From NCBI RefSeq assembly GCF_020524285.1, contig NZ_JAIVKX010000003.1, forward strand, positions 124,001 to 188,000: a DNA stretch of 64,000 bases. Direction: 5' to 3'. Both the position numbers and the translations under genes were made by a program. The stretch comes from Alloyangia pacifica. GTDB lineage: Bacteria > Pseudomonadota > Alphaproteobacteria > Rhodobacterales > Rhodobacteraceae. Positions 44,200 through 54,000 of the stretch are shown here, one piece after another. The notes under the pieces were generated by a model. The model made no database searches. It was not told where the DNA came from and saw only the letters and a program-made list of their open reading frames with translations. How positions within the stretch are numbered: position 1 is the first letter of the stretch; each line of letters opens with the position of its first letter.

Positions 44200-46830
44200 A
44201 TGGTGAACTTGAATCTGCCCGACGAGACTTCAACCCATAGCCGAACCACCCTGGTGCAGACCGGGGGCGCGGCCTCCGCGCTTCTGCTCTGCGTGGGCCT
44301 CGTTGTCTGGCTCGGCTGGCTGGTCCTGAGAGAGATCGACGACTTCTCCGTCGCGAATTCCGACAACCTGCAGTGGAGCCTCGCCCAGGCCGACGTGGAA
44401 TTCCTGCAGTTCCGTCTGGCGATGAAGGAAGCCCAGGACAATCCCGACGCGATGGAGGATGTCCGCCGCCGCTTCGACATCTTCTACAGCCGCATGGTGA
44501 CCATGAGCAGCGGGCGGGTGTTTCACGCCCTGCGCGAGTCGGTGCAGTCGTCCGCGCCGCGCATGCGGGTGCTCGATTTCCTGGAAAACACCGTTCCGCT
44601 GATCGACGGGCCAGACGACGTCTTTCTCGCCGAGTTGCCCGCGCTGCTCGAAGAGTCCGAGCAGGTGACCGCGGACGTCCGCGCCTTCTCGCTGGCCGCG
44701 CTCACCGCCTTTGCCGAGGTTTCGGATTCCCGGCGCGAGGGCATCACGGAGCTGATGATCTACATCGCCGCCGTGCTTCTGGCCCTGTTCATCGGCCTGA
44801 CCCTTCTGGCCTACGCCATGTTCCGCCTGTTCCGGCTCGCGCAGAAGCGCGCCGACGCGCTGCAGTTTGCCAGCACGCGGATGAAGACCATCGTGCAGAC
44901 CTCGCCGAACGCCATCGTGGTGACCGACGAGGTGGGCGTGGTGCGCGAGTTCAACACCGCGGCAGAGGCGCTCTTCGGCTATACCCGCGCCGAGGCGGTG
45001 GGGCGGCTTGCGCTGGAGCTGATGGTTCCGGCGGACACGCTGGCCCGGCACCAGCTCGGTGCGCTGGCCTTCCTCGACGAGCACCGCCGGCCGCGGCTCG
45101 ACGAGCAGCATTTCGAGATCACGCTGCAGACCCGCGACCAGCATCTCTTCCCTGCCGAGATCTCGGCCGACCGCGCCGAGGCCGACAACCCGCTCTACGT
45201 GTTCTACATTCGCGACATCTCGAACTGGAAGGAAGCCGAGGAACAGCTCACCGACGCCCGCGACCGCGCGCTTGCGGGCGAACGCACCAAGTCCGAGTTC
45301 CTGGCGGTGATGAGCCACGAGATGCGCACCCCGCTGAACGGGCTGCTCGGCGCCATGCAGCTGATGCGCGATCACAGCCTGACCACGCGCCAGAGCGACT
45401 TGCTCGACCGCATGCAGAGCTCGGGCCGGCTGCTGCTTGAACTGGTGAACGACGTGCTCGATCTCGCCAAGTTCGAGGCCGGAAAGATGCGGGCCGAAGA
45501 AGCCCCCTTCTCGATCAACCGCCTGCTCAACGGGCTGATGGAGACGGCCCAGCCGCTGGCCCAGACCTATGGCAACGAGCTGAACTGGCGCTGGTGCGGC
45601 CCCGAGGGCGACGGCGCCATCGGCGACGCACGGCGCCTGCGGCAGGTGCTGCTGAACCTCGTCGGCAATGCGCTGAAGTTCACCCGCGACGGCACCGTCG
45701 AGGTCGAGGTCGAATATCTCGACGCCGCGCAGACCGAGATCGAGTTCCGCGTCATCGACAATGGCATCGGCATCGCCGAGAAGGACCTCGCCCGGATCTT
45801 CCAGGATTTCGAGACGCTGGATTCCTCCTACGCCCGCGAAGCCGGCGGCACCGGGCTCGGGCTCGGCATCGCGCGGCGCTTCATGCGCCTCATGGGCGGA
45901 GAGATCGGCGCCGAGAGCGAACCCGGCGAAGGCAGCCTGTTCTGGATCCGCGTGCCGCTGACCCCGTCCGAGGATGTCGGCGCGGTGCCGGAAGAGCCCC
46001 GCGACTGCCCCGACAAGCCGCAGCGTCCGCTTGACGTGCTGCTGGTCGAGGACAATGAGATCAACCGCTTCATCGTGCGCGAGATGCTCGAGGGCGAGGG
46101 CCACAAGGTCACCATCGCCGAGAACGGGCAGGCCGGCGTGGACATGGCCGAGCTGCACCGCTTCGACGTGATCCTGATGGACATCTCGATGCCGGTCATG
46201 GATGGCACCACCGCCTCGGGGCACATCCGCCGCGGCACCGGCGCCTGCGCCGAGGTGCCGATCATCGCCCTTACCGCCCATGCCCTGCCCGAGGAGCGCG
46301 AACGCTTCCGCAAGGTCGGGATGACCGCCTGCCTGACCAAGCCGATCGAGCGCCCGCTGCTGCTGCGCACGCTGGCGCAGGTGACGTCCGGCGAGATTCC
46401 CGCGCTCCCCGACACCCCCGCCCCGGCGGCGCCCTCCGCCCCGCCCGTCCTAACCGTGGTGGAGCCGTCGGCAGAGGCACCGGCCGATCCGGCCCACGGC
46501 CTGCTCGACGAGGAACGCCTGCGCGCCTTCCTCTCCGAGGTGCCGCGCGCCGCGGCCAACAAGCTGCTGGAACGGTTCTTCGCCGAGATGGACCGCAATA
46601 TCGCCGCGCTCGCCGAAACCGCGCCCGACGATCCCGACCTCGCCCCCGTGGCGCATCAATGCGCCGGCTCCTGCGGCCCGTTCGGCGCCGAGGCGCTGCG
46701 CCGCGCCCTGGGACGTATCGAGACGCAGGTGAAGCGCGGCGAGCAGCCCGACAAGGCCGAGCTCGAGGCGCTGGCCGATCTCTGGCAGCAGAGCCGCAGC
46801 GCTCTGGAAGCCCGACTCGAAGCAGCCTGA
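44200..46830 (+). CDS. Hybrid sensor histidine kinase (PAS-HisKA-HATPase-REC-Hpt)
   Basis: 876-residue inner-membrane kinase. Domains: helix at about 25-46 (LLLCVGLVVWLGWLVL), periplasmic helical region of about 140 residues, second helix at about 188-210, PAS domain about 225-340 (QTSPNAIVVTDEVGVVREFN), HisKA with His373 in SHEMRTPLNGLLGAMQ, HATPase with NLVGNALKF and GTGLGLGIA, receiver with Asp661 in LMDISMPVMDG, and a C-terminal phosphotransfer domain with His819 in VAHQCAGSCGPFGAEA. This is a complete internal phosphorelay whose natural output would be a separate response regulator such as the one at 42613-43275. The ATG at 44200 versus GTG at 44203 is undecided. A strong terminator follows. 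Confidence 0.95.
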   Translation: MVNLNLPDETSTHSRTTLVQTGGAASALLLCVGLVVWLGWLVLREIDDFSVANSDNLQWSLAQADVEFLQFRLAMKEAQDNPDAMEDVRRRFDIFYSRMVTMSSGRVFHALRESVQSSAPRMRVLDFLENTVPLIDGPDDVFLAELPALLEESEQVTADVRAFSLAALTAFAEVSDSRREGITELMIYIAAVLLALFIGLTLLAYAMFRLFRLAQKRADALQFASTRMKTIVQTSPNAIVVTDEVGVVREFNTAAEALFGYTRAEAVGRLALELMVPADTLARHQLGALAFLDEHRRPRLDEQHFEITLQTRDQHLFPAEISADRAEADNPLYVFYIRDISNWKEAEEQLTDARDRALAGERTKSEFLAVMSHEMRTPLNGLLGAMQLMRDHSLTTRQSDLLDRMQSSGRLLLELVNDVLDLAKFEAGKMRAEEAPFSINRLLNGLMETAQPLAQTYGNELNWRWCGPEGDGAIGDARRLRQVLLNLVGNALKFTRDGTVEVEVEYLDAAQTEIEFRVIDNGIGIAEKDLARIFQDFETLDSSYAREAGGTGLGLGIARRFMRLMGGEIGAESEPGEGSLFWIRVPLTPSEDVGAVPEEPRDCPDKPQRPLDVLLVEDNEINRFIVREMLEGEGHKVTIAENGQAGVDMAELHRFDVILMDISMPVMDGTTASGHIRRGTGACAEVPIIALTAHALPEERERFRKVGMTACLTKPIERPLLLRTLAQVTSGEIPALPDTPAPAAPSAPPVLTVVEPSAEAPADPAHGLLDEERLRAFLSEVPRAAANKLLERFFAEMDRNIAALAETAPDDPDLAPVAHQCAGSCGPFGAEALRRALGRIETQVKRGEQPDKAELEALADLWQQSRSALEARLEAA

Positions 46831-46848
46831 CCCTCGCGCGCGACCCCG

Positions 46849-46890
46849 AAGGGCCGAGTCGGCAGACACCCGACTCGGCCCTTTGCTTTG
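46849..46890 (+). terminator. Rho-independent terminator after the hybrid kinase gene
   Basis: Perfect 12-base stem GGGCCGAGTCGG / CCGACTCGGCCC (46851-46862, 46870-46881) with a 7-base loop, followed by TTTGCTTTG. It closes the sensor operon. Confidence 0.92.
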
Positions 46891-46959
46891 CCCCGCGCCG
46901 CTTTCCCGCCCCGCTTCGCCACAGTCCTGCCGCGCTCTTCCCGGACGCGGGGTAGAGCG

Positions 46960-46977
46960 CCTATCCGAGTGGATAGG
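46960..46977. promoter_or_regulatory. Palindrome CCTATCC-GAGT-GGATAGG upstream of glycosyltransferase operon
   Basis: Perfect 7-base arms with a 4-base centre, 148 bases before the first glycosyltransferase start codon and downstream of the kinase terminator. It matches the palindrome at 43549-43570 in sequence and spacing. The repetition in two neighbouring leaders supports an operator. Confidence 0.6.
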
Positions 46978-47124
46978 TCTCTCGCCACTTGCCCCATCCC
47001 GCTCCCCTCTGGTGCGGGCGACAGCATCCCGAAACAGCCGATAAACATTGATCATCGGGCATTGGTCGCCCGGTCCTGTAACCTGTTTCTCGATCCTGCC
47101 CCCGGCAGAGAAGGATGCCCGAAG

Positions 47125-48039
47125 ATGCCCCGCTTTTCCGTCGTCATTCCCTGCTACAACGCCGAGGCGACCATCGCCGAGACCATCGAGAGCCTGCTCG
47201 CGCAGACCGAACACGACTGGGAAGCGCTGATCATCGACGACGGCTCCAGCGACGACACTCGCCTGATCGCCGCCTCCATGGCCGGGATCGACATGCGCTT
47301 CCGCCTGATGAAGAGCAGCGGCGTCGGCCCGAGCGCGGCGCGCAACATGGCGCTGGCGGAAGCCGACGGCGAGATCATCGCCTTCCTCGATGCCGATGAC
47401 ACCTGGCACCCGGAAAAGCTCGAGAGGCTCGACGCCTTCTTCGAGGACGAGAGCGCCGATGCCTGCTTCGGCCGGGTCACGCTGTCGAACGGCCGCACCA
47501 TCGGCACGGTCACCGGCCCCTACGAGGGCACGCTGACGCTGGAGGCGCTTTTCGCCGAGAACCCGGTCTTCACCATGTCCAACATGGCGATCCGTCTCGA
47601 GAGCTTCCTCGCCAGCGGCGGTTTCAACACCGAGATCACCCAGAACGCCGACCTCGAATGGCTGGTCCGCCTGATCGGCGACGGCGCCCGCGTGGTCGGC
47701 ATCGACGCGGCGCTGGTCACCTACCGCACCTCGGACACCGGGCTGTCCTCGGACCTCGAGGGCATGAAAGCGGGTCGTGGCCAGGCGCTGCTGAGCGCGG
47801 CGCGCTACGGCTTCCGCAGCACCGCCCGCAACGAGGCCGCGCACCTGCGCCAGCTCGCCGCCCGCGCCCTGCGCGTCGGCGCCCCCGGCCGGCAGGCCCT
47901 GCGCCTCGGCCTGTCGGGCTGCACCACCAGCCTCAGTGGCTGGTTCTCCAATCCGTTCCACGGCGCGCGCGTGCTGACCGGCGCGCTGCTCGCCGCGGTG
48001 CTGCCCCGTCCGTTGCGCGACGCGCTCTTTTCGCGCTGA
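47125..48039 (+). CDS. Glycosyltransferase family 2, first of three
   Basis: 304-residue GT-A-fold enzyme. MPRFSVVIPCYNAEATIAET and LIIDDGSSDDT form the nucleotide-sugar site; GPSAARNMALAEADGEIIAF leads to the D-x-D metal motif LDADDTWHPEKL; TQNADLEWLVRL probably includes the catalytic Asp. The N-terminal half is catalytic; a C-terminal helical tail ends near the membrane-like LTGALLAAVLPRPLRDALF. AAGGA is 9 bases before the ATG. It is followed by a second family 2 gene after 19 bases; the product is probably an exopolysaccharide or glycoconjugate. Confidence 0.92.
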   Translation: MPRFSVVIPCYNAEATIAETIESLLAQTEHDWEALIIDDGSSDDTRLIAASMAGIDMRFRLMKSSGVGPSAARNMALAEADGEIIAFLDADDTWHPEKLERLDAFFEDESADACFGRVTLSNGRTIGTVTGPYEGTLTLEALFAENPVFTMSNMAIRLESFLASGGFNTEITQNADLEWLVRLIGDGARVVGIDAALVTYRTSDTGLSSDLEGMKAGRGQALLSAARYGFRSTARNEAAHLRQLAARALRVGAPGRQALRLGLSGCTTSLSGWFSNPFHGARVLTGALLAAVLPRPLRDALFSR

Positions 48040-48058
48040 TCCACAAGGAGCTTCGCCC

Positions 48059-49039
48059 ATGCCACGCGCCTCGATCATCGTCACGGCCAGCAATGCCGCA
48101 GACCGGCTGCAGGACACCCTGCGCAGCCTCTGCGCGCAGAGCTTTCCGGACTTCGAGATCCTCGTGGTCGACGATGGCTCGACGGACGACAGCGCCGAGC
48201 TGGCAGAAGCGTTCGGCGATCTGCGCATCCGCGTGCTCCGTCAGCGCACCCGCGGTACCGCCGGCGCGCGCAATACCGGCATCGCCGCCGCGCGCGGCTG
48301 CTTTGTCGGCTTCTGCGACGCCGGCGATTGCTGGGCGCCGACCAAGCTCGCAGAGCACGTGGCGCAGTTCCAGGCCTCGCCGGCCGTCGGCCTGAGCTAC
48401 TCCGGCTCCGAGGCGCTCGGCCCGAACGGGCGGCGCGCGGCGCTGTGGAAGACCCCGCGCAAGCGCGGCATCGGGGCGGCAGAGATCTTCAAGCGCAACC
48501 CCGTCGGCCCGGCCTCTGCCGCGATGATCCGCCGCGCCGCGCTCGACAGCGTCGCCTTCCGCCCGCCGCATGAAAGCGAGCGCGACTGGTGGTTCGACGA
48601 GACCTTCCGGCAGGTCGAGACGCTCGAGCTCTGGCTGCGTTTTGCCCTGGTCAGCGACTGGGAGATCGTGGGCATCCCCTCCCGGCTCTGCAGCTGCTGC
48701 AGCGCCGAGACCACCGTCCCGCCCGTCTCCGTGGGCAAGCAGATCGCTGCCTGGGAGCGCATGGTGACCAAGCTGTCGGCGCAGGACCGGCACTTCTTTG
48801 GCCGCCACGCCGCCGCCGCACGCGCCTATCACCTGCGCCACCTGGCGCGCTGCGCCATTCTCGCCGGAGAGGCTCCGCGCGCCGCCCAGCTGCTGCGCGC
48901 CGCGCTCGCCTCCTCGCTGCGCCCGCTCGCCGAAGAGCCCCGGAAGACGCTGGCGATCTGCGCCTCCGGCCTCGTCCTCTACCTGTCCCGCTTGCCGCTC
49001 TTCGCCCGCCTCCCGGGCGCGCGCGGCAGGTCGGCCTGA
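48059..49039 (+). CDS. Glycosyltransferase family 2, second of three
   Basis: 326 residues. It has ASIIVTASNAADRLQDTLRS, ILVVDDGSTDDSAELAE and GTAGARNTGIAAARGCFVGF. The metal-binding D-x-D position reads CDAGDCWAPTKL, so the third residue is Gly in place of Asp; the HESERDWWFDETFRQVETLE region may supply other acidic residues. Activity may be altered or use a different metal arrangement. AAGGAG lies 9 bases before the ATG. Co-directional with its neighbours. Confidence 0.88.
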   Translation: MPRASIIVTASNAADRLQDTLRSLCAQSFPDFEILVVDDGSTDDSAELAEAFGDLRIRVLRQRTRGTAGARNTGIAAARGCFVGFCDAGDCWAPTKLAEHVAQFQASPAVGLSYSGSEALGPNGRRAALWKTPRKRGIGAAEIFKRNPVGPASAAMIRRAALDSVAFRPPHESERDWWFDETFRQVETLELWLRFALVSDWEIVGIPSRLCSCCSAETTVPPVSVGKQIAAWERMVTKLSAQDRHFFGRHAAAARAYHLRHLARCAILAGEAPRAAQLLRAALASSLRPLAEEPRKTLAICASGLVLYLSRLPLFARLPGARGRSA

Positions 49040-49065
49040 CCCCACATCGCATGGAGATACAGCCA

Positions 49066-50067
49066 ATGCTACGCATAGCCCATCTTCACGACGACCGGAC
49101 CGCGGGCGACCTGTCCCGCTATCTGGCATTTCTGGGCCGCGATCCCGCGCTGGCCGCCACCGCCGAGCACCGCGCCGTTCCGGTGTCGCGCCTGGTCGCC
49201 GGCGCTGCGGCGATCGACGCCAACGTGATCGTCTCGCACCTGCCGCTGACCTGGCAGAGCCTGCCCGGCCTGATGATGCTGCGCGCGCGCCATCCGCAGG
49301 CGAAGCTCGTGCATGTCGAACACCTGCATTGCGAGGGCTCCTCTGTGATCAGCCGCAACCGCGCCCGCCGGCGCGCCATGCTGCGGTCCGGCTATGCTCT
49401 GTTCAACCACGTGGTCGCGCTCGGCACGGCGCAGGCGCGCTGGATGCGCCGCCACGCGCTGGTCGCCCCGGCGCAGCTTTCGGTGATCCCGCCCTTCGCC
49501 GAGCTCGACTCCTTTGCCGCCCTGCCCGGCCCGCGGGGCCAGGTCAGGCGCATCGGCGCGATCGGGCGCCTGCACCGCCAGAGCGGCTTCGACCTGCTGA
49601 TCGAGGCCTTCAGCGTCGTGTCCAATTCCGAGGCGCGGCTCGACATCTTCGGGGACGGGCCGCAGCGCGCCGAGCTGCGCGCGCTCGCGCGTCACGACCT
49701 GCGCATCCGGGTGCATGGCAACACCACCCGGCTCTCGGCCCTGCGCCAGTCGGATGCCATCGCCATGCCGTCGCGCTGGCAACCCTCGCCGCTGGCCGCC
49801 CGCGAGGCGCAGGCGGCGGGCCGCCTGCTGCTGCATTCCGGGCGTGACGGCCTGTCGGACCTGCAGGGGCCGGGCGTGCTGACCGTGGCCGACCTTTCGG
49901 TCGCCGCATGGAGCCGGGCGCTAAGCGATGTGCTGGCCGAGACCGCCCCGGCCCCGCGCGAGCCCGCCGACACCGCGCGCGAGCTGACCGTGCAGGGCTG
50001 GCAGGGGCTGCTTGACCGCCTCACCTGCCGCCAGAAGGCCGGGCGCGGCGCGCTGGCCGTGATCTGA
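49066..50067 (+). CDS. Glycosyltransferase family 4-like (GT-B fold)
   Basis: 333 residues, MLRIAHLHDDRTAGDLSRYL at the start and the GT-B donor-site half from about residue 160: RRIGAIGRLHRQSGFDLLIE, RLDIFGDGPQRAELRAL, VHGNTTRLSALRQSDAIAMP and SPLAAREAQAAGR, where the glutamate of the E-x7-E motif would lie. The ATG at 49066 is preferred to one at 49051 since GGAG is 9 bases before it. It ends the three-gene glycosyltransferase run and converges on the LysR gene with an 8-base gap. Confidence 0.88.
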   Translation: MLRIAHLHDDRTAGDLSRYLAFLGRDPALAATAEHRAVPVSRLVAGAAAIDANVIVSHLPLTWQSLPGLMMLRARHPQAKLVHVEHLHCEGSSVISRNRARRRAMLRSGYALFNHVVALGTAQARWMRRHALVAPAQLSVIPPFAELDSFAALPGPRGQVRRIGAIGRLHRQSGFDLLIEAFSVVSNSEARLDIFGDGPQRAELRALARHDLRIRVHGNTTRLSALRQSDAIAMPSRWQPSPLAAREAQAAGRLLLHSGRDGLSDLQGPGVLTVADLSVAAWSRALSDVLAETAPAPREPADTARELTVQGWQGLLDRLTCRQKAGRGALAVI

Positions 50068-50075
50068 ACACCGGA

Positions 50076-51002
50076 TCAGACGGCGCAGAGCGCCGCCTGC
50101 CGCCGCCCCTGCGCCACCAGCCAGTCGCGCAGCGCCCGGCCCATCGGCTTCTCGAGGCTCGCACGATCCCAGGCCAGCCCGTAGGGCACCGAGAGCGGCA
50201 TGCGCAGACCGAAGGGCACCACCAACCGGCCGCTGGCCAGCTCCTCGCCGATCATCGCGAGCTGCCCGAGAACGAATCCCCGCCCCGCCACAGCGGCATC
50301 AATGGCGCTCGACGAAAGGGCGAAGCTCAGCGCCGCCCCCTCGGAGGCAGGCGGGCGGGCCACGCCGCAGTGCGCCGCCCATTCCTTCCAGCCGGGCACC
50401 TGGTGGGCCGCGAAGCTCTCCATCCAGACGACCTGCAGCAAGGGAAATTCGAAGATCTCCTCGGGGCGTGCCAGCACGCGCCCCTGCAGCAGCGACGGCG
50501 CGCAGGCGGGCACGATGCAGTCGGTGAACAGCTCGGCATACTGGCCGTGCGGCGGGCTGTCGTCGAAATAGAGCCGGAAGTCGACGTTCTCGCGCGTCAG
50601 GTCCGGCTCGATCTCGGTGCCCACCAGCCGCACCGGTGCGCCGGGATGCTCGGCGGTCCATTCGAACAGCCGCGGCCCCAGCCACTTGTTGGTCACCGTG
50701 GTGAGCGAGCTGATGACGAACCCCCGGCTGTTGCGCGCCCGAGCCAGCGCCTCGCCCGCATGGGCGAGCTGCGCAAACCCCTTGCTCAGCTCGGCATGGT
50801 AGACCCGGCCCCAGCTGGTCAGTTCGAGCTGCCGCCCGCGCCGCTCCAGCAGGGCGACCCCCAGATGCGCCTCGATCCGCCGCACCTGCTGACTGATCGC
50901 GCCGGAGGAAACGCCCAGCTCCTCGGCGGCGCGGCGCACCGAGCCGCAGCGGCCCACGGCCTCGAAGGCCTGCATGGCGCGCAGATGGGGCAGTCCGGGC
51001 AT
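50076..51002 (-). CDS. LysR-family transcriptional regulator (GcvA-like)
   Basis: 308-residue regulator. The N-terminal winged helix LRAMQAFEAVGRCGSVRRAA then EELGVSSGAISQQVRRIEAH is typical of the GcvA/AmpR-like branch; the effector domain runs from about residue 90. AAGGA is 6 bases before the ATG at 51002. Its usual divergent target is not evident: upstream lies the 3' end of the RTX gene in the same direction. The target is unknown. Confidence 0.9.
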   Translation of the reverse strand: MPGLPHLRAMQAFEAVGRCGSVRRAAEELGVSSGAISQQVRRIEAHLGVALLERRGRQLELTSWGRVYHAELSKGFAQLAHAGEALARARNSRGFVISSLTTVTNKWLGPRLFEWTAEHPGAPVRLVGTEIEPDLTRENVDFRLYFDDSPPHGQYAELFTDCIVPACAPSLLQGRVLARPEEIFEFPLLQVVWMESFAAHQVPGWKEWAAHCGVARPPASEGAALSFALSSSAIDAAVAGRGFVLGQLAMIGEELASGRLVVPFGLRMPLSVPYGLAWDRASLEKPMGRALRDWLVAQGRRQAALCAV

Positions 51003-51090
51003 GAGGGTCCTTTGCAGGCGGGTGTCAGGGCGCGCGCGGAGTGAACCATGCGTCCCGCCGCTTGCCAAGTCGTTGGCGACAAGGGCCGGA

Positions 51091-54000
51091 TCAGAGCAGG
51101 AAATCGTCCTCGGTCAGCTCTTCGTCGGACTGCACCAGCAGGGTCTGCGCCGCGCCGTCGATGTCGAAGCTGAGGCTGGCGGTGCCGTCCTCCTGGCTCA
51201 GCGCCGCCATCAGCGCCTCGCCGTCCGCCCATTGCCCGAGCTGCGTCAGGTCGATGCGGTCGGCCCCGGAGAAATCGGTGATGGAGACGGTGCCCGCCGC
51301 CGCGCTGACGCCGAAGGTATCGTCGCCCGCGCCGCCGGTCAGCGTATCGTCGCCGCCGCCGCCCCAGAGCGTGTCATCCCCGTCGCCACCTTCGAGCAGC
51401 TCGTCCTCGTCGGTGCCGGTCAGCTCGAGATGCGGCGCGCCGTCCTCGTCCAGCCACCACAGGCTGCCGTCCTGCGAGACGCTCACGTCGCTGATCTCGC
51501 CCTGCAGCGCGGTGTCGCCCGATCCGCCGAGCAGGTTGGTGAGCCGCGCGCTGCCGTTCGGCACCACGCCCTCGCCCTCGGCGATCTGCTCCCCGTCCTT
51601 CTCGACGTACATGAAGCCGGTCTCGTCGATGCCCACGGTCCAGCTCGCCGTCTCGCCCTCGAACAGCGCATCCTCGGCCACGATGTAGTGGGTGTAGCCG
51701 CCCTGGCTGACCGAGAAGACCACGGCATCGCTCGGCCCGAGCTGCCCAAAGGCGATCCGATCCTCCTCCGCCCCGCCGAACTCGAAGACCTGCTGGCCGC
51801 GCGCCTCGGTGAGATCGTCAAAGCGCAGCTCCGCAGAGAACTCGAAGGCGCCGCCGATCTGCGGCAGGCTGTCATCGGTCAGCTCGGGCTCGGCGGGATC
51901 GCTGGTGTCTTCCGCGTCATCCCCCGCGCCGTCCTCGGGCGCCGCGGGATCGAGGACGGTGGAGCCTGCCTCCGGCGTCCAGACCTGATCCCCCTGCACC
52001 AGGCTGACGTCGCTCATCTCGCCCTGCAGCGTGGCCGAGCCCGAGCCGCCGAGCAGGTTCGCCAGCCTCTCGCTGTCCGAAGGTACCAGCCCGTCCCCCT
52101 CGGCGATCTGCACCCCGTCCTTCTCGATGTACATTAAGCCGGTCTCATCGACGCCGACGGTCCAGGTCGCGGTCTCGCCCTCGGTGATCGCGTCCTCGGC
52201 AACGATCAGCGCGGTGACCCCGTCCTGCACGATCTCGAAGAGCACCGCGTTGCTGGGACCGAGCTGTCCGAAGGTGATCCGGTCCTCGCTCTCCCCGCCG
52301 AACTCGAAGACCCGCTGGTCGCGCGCGCCGGAGATGTCGTCGAAGCGCAGCGTCGCCTCGAATTCGAAGGCCCCGTCGATCTGCGGGAGCTCATCCGCGC
52401 CGTCAGGGTCGGGGCCCGGGTCCGTGGTCTCGCCAGTGTCCGCCGGATCGGTCGAGTCAGACGAGTCGGTCGGATCAGACGGGTCGCTGGGCTCGGAAGG
52501 ATCGGAGGTTCCGCCAGTCCCGGTACCGTCATCCACGCCCGTGCCCGCATCTCCGCTCTCGTCCGAGAGCCAGGTGCCGCTCGCCTGGGTGATCGATACG
52601 TCCGAGATGTCGCCGACCAATGCCGTCTCGCCGGCGCCACCGAGCAGGTTGCTCAGCCGCTCGCTGTCCGCAGGCACCACGCCGTCGCCCTCGGCGACCT
52701 GCACCCCGTCCTTCTCGACGAACATGAAACCGGTTTCGTCGACTCCGACGGTCCAGGTGGCGGTCTCGCCCTCGACAAGGGCATCCTCGGCAACGATGAG
52801 CCAGCTCGCCCCGTCCTGCCCGATCTCGAAGAGCACCGCGGTGCTGGGGCCGAGCTGGCCGAAGGTCAGACGGTCCTCGTCCGCGCCGCCGAATTCAAAC
52901 ACCTTCTGACCCTGCGCCGCCGACAGATCATCGAAGCGGATCGTCGCCTCGAACGCAAAGGCCCCGTCGATCTGCGGCAGCTCGCCCGTGGTCTCGACCG
53001 GGTCGGCCGGGTCTTCAGGATCGACGGGATCAACCGGATCCACGGGGTCGGTCGGGACATCGGGATCGCTCTCCTCGCTCGCGGCCGGAATGCCCATGGC
53101 CTGCAGCTGCGCTGCCGAGGACACCTCGGAGGCCAGCACGCCGACCAGCGTCAGCGCCACGCCGCCGGGGAAGCTCAGCACCGCATCGCCGGTGCCGTCG
53201 CCGACCGTGTCGCTCACCGTGACATCAACCACGTCCACCGGGTTGCCCTCGGCATCGGTCAGCCCCGTGACGTCCAGCAGGTCGTTGCCCGCGTAGGTCC
53301 CGTCACCAAGCTCGGTCGGCGCCACGAAGCCCTGCACCGCGTCGAGCCCGCCGCCGTCCGACAGCGCCAGCGTGTCGGCCCCGGCGCCGAGGATGATGTG
53401 CTCGACCTCGTCGTAGACCAGCGTGCTGGTGCCATCGCTGACGCTGCCGATCTCGGGGTTGATGTCGCCCAGGTCGATGCGCAGTCCGTCGGTGACCAGC
53501 GACAGGTCGAGCGTGTCGCCCAGCACCTCGTCGACGCCCTCGGCGTCCACCGTGTCATTGCCGAAATCGTTCTCGATGTGGAAGGTGTCGTCGCCCCAGC
53601 CGCCCCAATAGCTGTCGTCGCCGGTGCCGCCCCAGAGCGCGTCGTTGCCATAGGAGCCGCGCATCCAGTCGTTGCCCGCGCCGCCGTGGATCGTGTCGCT
53701 GCCCTCGTTGCCCTCGAGCGTGTCGTCGCCGTCGCCGCCGCTGACGTAATCGTCGCCCTCCTGGCCGTAGAGCGAGTCGCTGCCCGCGCCGCCCTCCAGC
53801 GAGTCGCCCCCCTCGTTGCCCGAGAGGGAATCGTCGCCCGCGCCGCCGATCACCGTGTCGGCGCCGGTGCCCGCGTGCACCGTGTCGCCGCCGTCGCCGC
53901 CGTAGATCAGGTCGTCCCCGGCATAGCCGAGAAGGCTGTCGTCCCCCGCCCCGCCCGAGAGCGTGTCACTGCCGTCGCCGCCGCCCAGCGTGTCCGCGCC

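Noticed and set aside
51483-53651. Several open frames within the RTX gene in other frames and on the opposite strand
   Set aside because: They are caused by the repetitive GC-rich Gly/Asp codons; the 1058-residue frame has clear domains throughout.
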